From NCBI GenBank assembly GCA_037127255.1, contig JBANSL010000002.1, positions 43,944,392 to 44,008,391 of the forward strand: 64,000 nt of DNA, read 5' to 3'. Made by a program: the position numbers and the translations under genes. Each line of letters starts with the position of its first letter. The stretch's first letter is position 1. The notes below the pieces were generated by a model, which saw only the letters and a list, made by a program, of their open reading frames with translations, had not been told where the DNA came from and searched no databases. The stretch is from Persicaria tinctoria (taxonomy: Eukaryota; Streptophyta; Magnoliopsida; Caryophyllales; Polygonaceae). Below are positions 54,939 to 64,000 of this stretch, one piece after another.

Positions 54939-56056
54939 ACTTAGTTCATATTAATAATGCAACATATATATGATTTTGAAAGAATGCTCCAAATTCGAGG
55001 AATTTCCAATAAATCCCAAATTTCATAAATTCCTTTAATAGTATATATGAACTAAGTATGACATCATTTAGATAAGTAACATAAAATCAGTCCATATAAA
55101 TTAAGAATTTCCATATATATAACCCACCCCCAATAATAATATAAATTTCCCGCGCAAATTTCAAACCCTAGATTTTCAACACATAATTCAATGTCCAATC
55201 TCTACCTAGGTTCTCATAGAATTTATAAACTGAAATTGAGAGAATAGGGGGAGAAATCATACCTTAAAGTTGAAACAGTGGGTAGAAATATGTAATTAGA
55301 GATAAAATTAGGGGGATGTTCTCGGAATTTCGCAAAGAGGGCTTGGTGGTGGCGCTGGGTTTCAGATCTGGGCGCGGTGGTGTTGAAGGGTGGTGGATCC
55401 GGGCCCAAGGTGGCTGAGGACGGTGGATCCGGCTCGAATCTGGGAAGGGGAGGCCGGAAACAAGGGAGTCCGACTTGGATCTGGGAAGAAGAGGCCGGAA
55501 ATCCAGCAAGGTGGTCGGATCTTGAAGGCTGGCGACGGTGGTTCTGGGCAGAAGCGGAGGTCGAGGAGAGAGGCTGTGCATCTGTGGGACTGCTGGGTGC
55601 TCGGTCTCGGCTTGGTGGGCACGGATCTGGGCTCGAGGAAAGGTTGTGGACAGCGAGAGCTCGAGGAGGAGGGGAGCGAGAGGATGAAGCTGATAGCCGG
55701 CAGGGAGAGCGAGAGTAAGAGGATGAAGGAGGCGAGTCTTGTCAGCTAGGGTTTGTACGAGGTCGAGTAGAGCGGGAGGAAGGGGAAGCCCCAACAAGGT
55801 AAGGGGTTTTTATATACATAAAAATATTCCGAAAAAAATAAAGTAAAAATTAAATAGAATTTCCGAAAATTAAAATAAAAATTTGGAAAATCTGAAAAAA
55901 TTACCTATTTATTTTATTTTTATTTTTAGAAAGAAAGAAAACGTACCTGAAACCTCCCATTTACCTGTGTAGCTTACTCGATTTAGACGAACCTGACTGA
56001 TATAGATCCCTCTTGAATGCCTGAATGTAACCATGAGAAGAGTTTATGCACGATTT
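54939..56056 (-). other. region between integrase and post-integrase ORF, with GC-rich leader-like block
   Basis: 55264-55797 is GC-rich and open for 177 codons on the - strand (Pro/Leu/Ser-rich, no domain). It is followed toward the next frame by an AT-rich intron-like stretch (about 55260-54900) ending in TTTTGCAG. It could be an internal promoter and leader exon captured by the element. Protein coding here is doubtful. Confidence 0.4.
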
Positions 56057-57898
56057 TTAAGAAAATGAAAATAGGAAAGAAAATAAAGAAAAATAGGAAA
56101 GAGTAAGAAAAGCGGGTTGCCTCCCGGAAGCGCTAAGGTTTAAGTCGTTAGCTCGACCTACTTCCCTGTTTTGGGCTTTGACTAACGCCAGAGTGGCGCG
56201 AATCTCCTCTTCCGGGTCTTCTTTATCATAGTATTTCTTGACCCTGTGCCCATTTACTTTAAAGGTGGTGCCGTCAGTGCCAATTAACTCTACTGCTCCA
56301 TGAGGGTATATGTGGTGAACCAAGAAAGGTCCACTCCATCTTGTCCTTAGCTTTCCTGGAAATAGATGCAGTCTAGAATTATATAAAAGCACTTTGTCAC
56401 CTACCTCATATATTTTTGGTACCAGTTTCTTATCGTGCCATCTCTTGGTGCGCTCCTTGTAGATCTCATCATTCTCATAGGCTTTCAATCTCAACTCCTC
56501 TAACTCCTGTAAATCAATAAAGCGTTTCTTACCTGCCTCATCGAGATCCATGTTGAGCTCCTTGAGAGCCCATATTGCCTTATGCTCCAGTTCGACAGGT
56601 AAATGGCAAGACTTGCCATAAACCAAGTTGTAAGGAGTTGTTCTCAGCGGTGTTTTGTAAGCTGTCCTATAAGCCCATAGCGCATCATTAAGCTTAGATG
56701 ACCAATCCTTCCTAGAGCGAGAGACTGTTTTCTCCCAAATGGCTTTGATCTGTCGATTAGAGACCTCCACTTGACCACTAGTTTGAGGATGATAAGGTGT
56801 TGCCACCCTGTGCGTCACCCCATACTTAGCCAAAAGAGCCTCAAATCCTCTCTCGATGAAATGTGAGCCACCATCTGAAATAAGAACTCTAGGAACACCA
56901 AAGCGAGGAAATATGTTAGTTTTAACAAACTTTGAAACTACCTTCGTGTCGTTGGTCCTAGTTGCAACAGCCTCAACCCATTTAGAGACATAGTCAACCG
57001 CCACAAGGATGTATTTGTAAGGTCCTGAAGCAGGGAATGGCCCCATGAAGTCAATTCCCCATACATCAAATAGCTCGACCTCCAAAATTCCTGTGAGAGG
57101 TGTTTAATTCCTCCAAGTAATGTTGCCTGATCTTTGGCACTCGTCGCATGAAGTGACATAAGCCTGCACATCCCTGAAAAGATTAGGCCAGTAAAAACCA
57201 CATTGGAGTACCTTAGATGCAGTTTTGAAGCCTTTGGCATGTCCGCATGTAGGGAGAGTATGACAATGGCGAATGACACTTTCCACCTCTTCCTCCGGAA
57301 TACAACATCTGAAAATATGGTCTTTCCCTTGTTTGAATAGGTAAGGATCATCCCAATAGTATTGTTTGACGTCGTGGAGGAATTTCTTCTTTTCCTGTGA
57401 GGATAGTCCTGACGGAATCTCATTTCCTACAAGGTAGTTAGCAAAATCCGCATACCAGGGTACCTTTGGTCCTTTTATAGCATATATATCATGAATAGGA
57501 CTAGGAGGAGGTGTAAAGAAGAAATCGTCACCGGAATCTAATCGAAGAACCTCACCTGAAATATCACCTGGAGCTACTCGATATCGAGAAGAGCTACTTG
57601 ATATAGAGGAGGCTGCAGTGTCTCCTGGTGATGGGCATGGCTTCTGGTGGTCGACCGTACTCGATCTCGATGAGGGTTCGTCGATCTCGAGTACAACTGT
57701 GGTGTCTGCATGCGTTGTGCCCGGCTCTTGGTGCTCCTCGACGTTGGCCCTTGTCGATCTCGATGAAGGTGTACTCGAGATCGAGTAGCCCTGCAGCTCC
57801 AAACCATGCAAAGAAGAATGATCACCAGATAACTGACCTGTTTTGGTCGAGATCGAGGAGGTTTTGTCGATGTCGAGGAAGACAGTGTCAGTCTGCAT
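56057..57898 (-). pseudogene. integrase of Ath-3, one nonsense codon
   Basis: On the - strand a motif-encoded linker (LDIDKTSSIST, LEIDEPSSRSS; 57898-57560) precedes PWYADFANYLVG, the HHCC zinc domain (RHCHTLPTCGH, then CDEC), and the catalytic core with D (GIDFMGPF), D (ISDGGSHF) and E ([17 protein letters not shown]). A C-terminal SH3-like part follows ([43 protein letters not shown]). A TAA (57106-57104) lies in frame between the zinc domain and the core. The frame runs on through the conserved GGGAGGCAACCCGC block (56134-56111). No chromodomain is present. Confidence 0.88.
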
Positions 57899-57951
57899 TA
57901 GGTGCTCGTCTGGGCGAGAGTCGTCGATTGGTATGACGTCCTAGGCCTCCT

Positions 57952-58398
57952 CTAGCATGTCTTTGGGAGCCTGGATAGGTGATCGGCGACCGAATTCTCT
58001 ATGCCCTTCTTGTCCCTTAGCTCAACGTCAAATTCTTGAAGTAAGAGCACCCATCGTAGCAACCTTGGTTTTGCATCCTTCTTTTTCATTAAATAACGAA
58101 GAGCAGCATGGTCAGTATGGACAATAACTTTAGAACCAACAAGATAGGAACGAAATTTTTCAAAAGCAAAAACCACAGCAAAAAATTCCTTCTCTGTTGT
58201 GGTGTACTTAGCCCGAACCACATCCAGAGTCTTGCTTGCATAGTAGATGGCATGCAGTTTCTTGTCCTTCTGTTGTCCTAGAACTGCTCCCACAGTATAA
58301 TCGCTGGCATCACACATGATCTCAAATGGCAGTGACCAATCCGACGATTGAATGATTGAAAGCTTCAAGACATTCGCTAGAAAATACAAACTTAACAT
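57952..58398 (-). pseudogene. RNase H domain of Ath-3, shifted out of frame
   Basis: On the - strand [53 protein letters not shown] and [11 protein letters not shown] are the RNase H signatures with the acidic residues present. It lies in a different frame from gag/RT before it and from integrase after it, so an indel sits on each side (near 58390 and 57970). A TAG (57943-57941) follows in the integrase frame. Confidence 0.88.
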
Positions 58399-61300
58399 CC
58401 TTCATAAGCAGGTTAGTTAATGGTTTGGCAATTTTAGAAAAATCTTGAATGAACCTTCTATAAAAACCAGCATGACCAAGAAAACTCCTTATCTCTTTAA
58501 TGGAAGAAGGTGGGGGAAATTTCTCCACTAGCTCTATTTTTGCTCTGTCCCCCTCAATTCCTTTGTTGGACACCTTGTGGCCTAGCACGATCCCCTCATT
58601 TACCATAAAGTGGCATTTTTCCCAGTTAAGAACCAAATTTGTCTCTTCACAGCGCTTGAGTACCCTGCGTAGGTTAGAGAGACAAATATCGAAAGTAGTG
58701 CCATAAACTGAGAAATCATCCATGAATACCTCCACTATGTCCTCAATCACGTCGGAGAAGATGACCATCATGCACCTCTGAAAAGTAGCAGGGGCGTTGC
58801 AAAGGCCAAAGGGCATCCTTCTATATGCGAAAGTTCCATAGGGGCAAGTGAAGGTGGTCTTTTCTTGATCATCAGGATGAATGGGAACATCTACTAGCCT
58901 GTCTACTTCTTGTGGGTTTAATGAAGCATTTATAATTACAGGAAAAGTAGAGTTAGGACCAAGAAATTCATACCTAAGGGTGTCAGGTAATGGTTTCAGC
59001 ACCGGAGAAGGGCCCTGTGGAATCAAGATGGGCTCAACTTCCTCCGTCTTCATAATCTCCCCTAGGTAATCCGTCTCAATCCTTGTAGAAGAAGCATCCA
59101 AATCAGCTACAGGAGTTGGCGTCGACCAGGCATACATCGATGACAACGCTGAATTGGACATAGGACTGTACTGCTGCAAGAAGCTACTCGACAATGGGTT
59201 AGAAAGATCAAAATCGACCAAAAAATCAGAACTTACCTTGAATACAGGGCTGATCGATCTCGAGTTGGGCTCCTCGATCTCGAGGAGGATTGTCGAGTCA
59301 GCTTCGTCGGCTTTTGGTGTGTCTGCAGGGGACAAGGTAGTCGATATCGATGGTGACTGGTCGATATCGAGTAGGTTTAGAAGACTTACAGTTTCTGGAT
59401 GGCTGGTGTTTTTCGATCTCGAGGAGGGTTCGTCGATGTCGAGGAGCTCAGTGGAGGTCGACTTGATCTGTTTGGCGTCGGGTGAGTCGTTCAGCTCCGT
59501 CGATAATGCGTCGTCGAATATTTCCTCCTCGCTTAATTCTGATGCAACCATCTCCTCCTCTGCTAGTACAGATTCTGCCTTTCCTTCTTCTTGGATCAAG
59601 AGTTGTTCTGCAGGTTCATCACAAGAGATAAAATTAAATTTTGAATATATAACTTTAATTTCCATTACCTCTTCTGTGTCTGGGTTGAAGAAATATTCAA
59701 TAATCTCATCTCCGGTGGTGAATGTAAGGATTCCTCTTTTCACTCCAATGTTGGCATCAGCAGTTGCTAGGAAAGGTCGCCCTAGGATGATGGGGCAAGC
59801 TGGATCCTCTGTCATTTCTACTACAAGAAAATCTATAGGGACAAAGAATCTACCAACTTTAACAGGAACATTATTAACAATACCTGTAGGGATTACCACG
59901 GTGTTGTTGGCCATGTAGAGTTTGGCATCAATTGGTTCCAGGGCACCTATCTTTACCTTCGACCAGATGGATAGGGGCATGATGCTGACACTTGCTCCTA
60001 GGTCACACAGTGCTTTAAATCTATGACGACCAAGTCCAACAGTGATAGCAAACTTACCTGGGCCAGGTCGCTTCTCAGGAAAATCCATCTTTTTGCACTC
60101 CTTAGCAATCTCAGTCATCGATCGCTTGTTGCTGAGAATCTCCTTGAGGAACTTGACGTAGGCAGGCATCTCGTGTAGTGCTTCTGTAAAAGGAATAGTA
60201 ACATTCAGACTCTGAAGCAATTTCACAAAACGTTGAAACTTACCGTCTGTTGGATCTCTTTGGTTTTTGGAAGGGAATGGGAGCGTCTTTTTAGTTTTCT
60301 GAGTCAGAATAGCTTCCGGAGGTGGTGAGAGCTCATCGATCTTGGCATGCTCCTTCTCGATCTCGACAAGGGTCTCGTTTGTCTCGACCACAGTAGTCGA
60401 TCTTGGCTGTGCAGATGCGTCAGAGCTCCTTTTCTCCTCTGTGTCGAGAAGAGCGTTGTCGATGTCGAGTTTCTGTTTCTCGATGTCGATGACAGTTTTG
60501 CCCTTCCCTTCTCCGTCCTCTGGCTCGTGCAGTTTGTGACTGCTCCGCAACTTTATAGCAGCTACATGTCTGTGCTGCCCCTTGGGATTTGGTTCTGTAT
60601 GTCCTGGGAGCTGCCCGGATGGTTGTGGAATCTGCTCCGCGAACTGACCCATCTGAGTCTCGATGTTCCTCTTCCAGATGTCTAGCTCCCTAAATTTTGC
60701 ACTGATATTCTGGAACTGATTGTTGATGGTGCCTTGATTCCGGCACATCTCCTCAAGGATGAGTTGTAAATCATCCTTCTTCTGATCCCTTTCTGGATGT
60801 CCTGGAGCTCTGTAAGGCTGGGGGTTCCTAGGAGGACCTTGGTTCCGTTGAGGTTGATAGAACCTTTGGTCCCCCATATAGCGATTGAGACCCCCTGCGT
60901 AAGCTGCCTCTTCATGAATTTCTGCCATCCTGACTTGCTCTGTGTGCGGGCACTCAGTAGTGGTGTGCCGTTGTGAACCACATTCGATGCAGGGTTGGTT
61001 GACAGAGAGATACTTGACTTGTTTGAGGAGCTTGCGATTCTGATCTCTGTAGTACTGCTCCTTGACATCAGGGTCTATCTCCTTAGATGGCTCATAGAGA
61101 GGCATGGATGGGGCTGGTCTGGCATATGCGTTCTCATCATAGTTTGTAGGAGCCCCATATTTGTTGTCGTAATTTGTGAGCTTGTCTAGCACACCCCATG
61201 CGTCAACTGGTGGCATTGTCAGGTACTCATATCGAGTGTACTGATTGATCATGTCCTTAGTGACTTGGTCAAGAGAGTTGAAGAAGATCTCCTGAATGAC

Positions 61301-62005
61301 GTAGGGTGGTTGTGCATGAGTAGGGCAAGACCGCAGTAGTTCCTTGTACCTTTCCCATGCCTTTGCTAGCGGCTCCCCAGGCTTTTGTTTGAAAGCTGTG
61401 ATCTTTTGGCGAAGGAATGCTGTCTTGGCAGGAGGGAAGAATTTGTTGAGAAACTCTTGCTCTACTTGTGCCCATGTTGTAAGGGATCTTGGTTTCAGTC
61501 CTTCTAGCCACTTCAGTGCAGGTCCAGCGAGAGACCAGCGGAAAGCTTTCATCTTGACATATTCCAGAGTTGTACCTTCAGCAAGAGTACGGCACATGTC
61601 ATGAAAATTGGCAATATGTTCAGGAGGACACTCATTAAATTTTCCATGAAAAGCATTGTTTTTAAGTTCTATAAGAAACTGAGTGCGAATTTCAAAAGAG
61701 TTTTCAGGGATTAGAATCGTCGATTCAGGCACGACGAGAGTTGGATGCATATAATCCTCAACGGTGGTTGGATATTGGGCAAGCTCAGCTTCTGCTTGCC
61801 TTGCGCGCTCAGCTTCTTGTTCCCTTGCTGCCCTTTCATTGGCGATAGTGGTATCCTTTGCGGCTAGCTCCCTTGTAAGCCTGGCAATCAATTGTTCTTG
61901 TGTTTCAGCGGCCGCCATGATCCTTTTGAGTTTAGAGTGGATGTGTATGTAACGCTTTGGTTCGTCTAAGTTGTCAAACTCAGGTGGTAGACCAGAACGG
62001 CGCAT
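58322..62005 (-). pseudogene. gag-protease-RT of Ath-3; RT lacks its N-terminal half
   Basis: An unbroken 1227-codon frame. Gag (MRRSGLPPEFDNLDEP start, WSLAGPALKWLEG, FLNKFFPPAKT) is followed by a CCHC knuckle (CIECGSQRHTTTEC), a linker with VDIEKQKLDID and LVEIEKE units, a retropepsin-like domain (CDLGASVSIMP), a second motif linker (LLDIDEPSSRS, LLNLLDIDQSPSIST) and RT. RT jumps from INASLNPQEVDRLVDV straight to PIHPDDQEKTTFTCPYG, so the fingers and the first catalytic Asp block (about 150-170 residues) are deleted in frame. The FMDD block and thumb (GHAGFYRRFI) remain. The ATG at 62005 is homologous to the Ath-2 start at 10460. Gag may still be functional. Confidence 0.9.
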
Positions 62006-62070
62006 ACACCTGTATAGTAACTCAAAGCAGATGTGAGATTTAACTACCTAAGGCACGAATGATAGCCTTT

Positions 62071-62085
62071 CCGGCAACGGCGCCA
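62071..62085 (-). other. primer binding site, tRNA-Asp type (Ath-3)
   Basis: On the - strand TGGCGCCGTTGCCGG starts 3 bp after the LTR, complementary to the 3' end of tRNA-Asp without mismatch over 15 bases. The 3-bp spacer (AAT) is the same as in Ath-2. Confidence 0.88.
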
Positions 62086-62088
62086 ATT

Positions 62089-63990
62089 TGTTGTAGGAGG
62101 AAATCGAGAATGCAAAACAGTAAGTAAACAAAGTAAAGCAAACCGATCGAATCCAAACAAATAATGTTCAAGACTCCCTCCAATGTAGTAAGAGAAAGTC
62201 AGGTTCGAATCCTCGAGGAAGCTGGTCAGCGGATCCTAGGTAGCGGTGGAATCTCACGGACAGAAGTCGACAACAGGTGCTAGATCTCGACTAGGGTTAG
62301 TCGACAGGAGATCGGGCTAGTCGAACAGCGCAGAAGCTCTCGGCAAAGGCTACTCGATCTCGACAAGGGCTACTCGAGATCGAGTACGGTCCTCGTCGAC
62401 TTCGGGTTGGGCTCGTCGAGTTCCTGCACAATTAAGCTACGACGATCTGGGATCGGGAATCAGTAGTCGAGATCGACCAGGCTTGGTCGAGATCGACGAG
62501 AGCAGAAAGTAGAAACAATGCAAATTCGGTTTTGTAACTTTATGAATTTAGAAAACTTCCAAGATTAGGGTTTGCGACAACGATTACCATGCAAGCGGAA
62601 TATAAATCACAAAAGGCGGTAACTTTATCGATAAAGGAAAAGGCTTTCACCTAATCCGACAAGTAGGAATATAAATCTCGCGACAAATAATCCTAATTCC
62701 ATCTATTCCTTTTCATAATTAGCATTTATAATCTTTCGAATAAAAATCCTAATTACTACCCAAGTTTCACAACATGAGTTCTTTAATTTCTCAATTAAAG
62801 ATGAGGCACATAGGGAATAGACTAAGATAACGACAAAATACCTCCTTTTGCAATCGCTAATCCACCGACATGGCTCTCGTTGGGCTCACCCCAACCCCAG
62901 AAGTAGGTGGACTACTCGCGTCTCATCGCAATCGCGGACATTGAATTAAAAGAAATAACTTGCATTAACTAAATTCAAAGCCTTTACAGTCCCGGCAATT
63001 AACTTTCGTAAACTGCCAAAACCTTAAAACCTTCGAACTCCTAAATCTCTATGTATAACTGTATCTCTGAAATTGAATGAATCTAAAATCAGCCCCATGG
63101 GCTTTATTTATAGCCTTCTATTCCTTGCTACTCAAGGATAGAATATCTATATCTATATCTAAAACTATATCTAAGACTTTAAAGATAAATAAAAGCTACA
63201 ATGATATTAAATCTAAAAGGGCAATAATATCTAAAGTGTCTCAAGTGGATAAAACTCTCTTCTTCATGATAGATGTTGATAATTCGGATAGACTAGACTA
63301 TCCTCGGCTCCAAGGACTCCAACTCCGAGTAGGACTGCATCAACGCGTCACGCGGCTTCGGGAATCTTCGTCGATCTCGAGTACGGCGTACTCGATCTCG
63401 AGTAGGAAAGTTGTCGACTGGGCTTGGCTCGGCGTCTCGGCTAGCAGGTCCTCGGTGTAGCTCGGTCATGACTCCTAGCCTTAGTCGATCTCGAGAAGAG
63501 CTCCTCGACATGCTCGGATGTGGGCTTGTCGACATCGATGACGCTCCTCGATCTCGACGACAACGGATCATCGACTTGGCCAACTTGGTGTTGTCGAGCG
63601 GCCTCTTGTCGACATGCTCGGACACAGGCTCCTGGGCTTCCTCGATCTCGACAAGGGTCTTGTCGATCTCGAGTAGATCATGGCTTGGCCTGGTGTTGTC
63701 GAGCAGCATCTCTTCGACATGGCTCTCGGGGAATGTGGTCTGGCACTTGTCGACATCGATGAGAACTTAGTCGAGATCGAGTAGACTTGTTGCTTCCGTC
63801 TTTGCTTCTTGGTTTTCTCCCGAAATGTTTCCATATTCTGCAATATTAAACGGAAACTTATGTAGATCTCCATTTCTGACAAATAAGCATATACTACATA
63901 AATTCGACATATTCCCAACTCGAAATATGCAAAATGTAAAGAATATGGAACTAAAATATGCATAAAAACATGGCTACTTTGGAGACATCA
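62089..63990 (-). repeat. 5' LTR of Ath-3 (1902 bp)
   Basis: Begins TGATGTCTCC on the - strand at 63990 and ends CAACA at 62089. TATA box CTATAAATA on the - strand at 63105-63113. Relative to the 3' LTR about 60 bp of motif-bearing sequence are missing near 63505, a loss between two CTCCTCGA/TCTCGACATGCTCGG-type repeats. Confidence 0.92.
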
Positions 63991-64000
63991 ACACATCCGG

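Larger units (their letters stand above)
49788..63990 (-). mobile_element. Ath-3: 14.2-kb Athila-like LTR retrotransposon, TSD ACACA
   Basis: Complete by structure: 5' LTR 62089-63990, primer site 62071-62085, gag-pol on the - strand, post-integrase frame, polypurine tract (51756-51766), 3' LTR 49788-51750, and ACACA on both sides (49783-49787 and 63991-63995). The gene order protease, RT, RNase H, integrase is that of Ty3/gypsy. The tRNA-Asp primer, long LTRs and extra frame after integrase point to the Athila lineage. It is no longer autonomous: RT has a large internal deletion and pol has frameshifts and stops. Confidence 0.93.

Noticed and set aside
54493..55749. Plus-strand frames across the Ath-3 post-integrase region
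   Set aside because: Antisense to the element, and without recognisable domains.

Overview
This window is nuclear DNA of a flowering plant, most likely a eudicot. It has intron-bearing genes of plant-specific type (a MORN-repeat PIP5K and a CW-zinc-finger MBD protein), Athila-like Ty3/gypsy retrotransposons, plant LINEs, and Stowaway and Harbinger MITEs. I cannot name the species. Only two genes look intact: an MBD4-like gene (31202-33257, two exons) and a PIP5K4/5/6-type phosphatidylinositol-4-phosphate 5-kinase (43711-47567, eight exons, 777 codons). A broken, intron-bearing fragment of the Golgi tether gene GC6/p115 lies at 19930-21024. Almost everything else is mobile DNA.

Three related LTR retrotransposons frame the window. 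Ath-1 (1-4396, + strand) enters from the left and ends in a 1220-bp LTR. Ath-2 (8123-17662, + strand, target duplication GTGAC) sits inside a minisatellite. It is a deletion derivative whose frame joins gag and protease directly to the end of integrase. Ath-3 (49788-63990, - strand, target duplication ACACA) is a 14.2-kb copy with gag, protease, part of RT, RNase H, integrase and a post-integrase reading frame, all now damaged. All three share a hairpin plus AAGTATGGGGT signal, present twice in each. Ath-2 and Ath-3 are studded, in LTRs and in coding linkers, with the decamer TCGATCTCGA and its complement, often as hairpin pairs.

From 21923 to 30177 three elements with terminal inverted repeats (TA-1, TA-2, TA-3) stand in a row, separated only by (TA)n tracts. 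Each carries an internal array of its own short motif. TA-1 has a Harbinger-like MITE nested in it. TA-2 contains a module bounded by two inverted tRNA-like sequences around a 21-bp array. Two more regions are studded with palindromes: 34846-35596 (CACCGC half-sites) and about 38020-39110 (six RGATC-N3-GATCC sites). The second lies in a region also hit by a LINE RNase H fragment and by a 1.66-kb poly(A) retroposon with a perfect 20-bp target duplication.

Layout: 1-4396 Ath-1; 4397-8122 pseudogene remnants, a LINE and a minisatellite; 8123-17662 Ath-2; 17663-21922 minisatellite tail and GC6 pseudogene; 21923-30177 TA-element chain; 30178-33600 MBD4 gene; 33600-43300 repeats and MITEs; 43300-48150 PIP5K gene; 48150-49787 spacer; 49788-63990 Ath-3. 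The intact genes are unrelated housekeeping or regulatory genes and do not form a functional cluster. The main biological interest is the set of motif-studded mobile elements.
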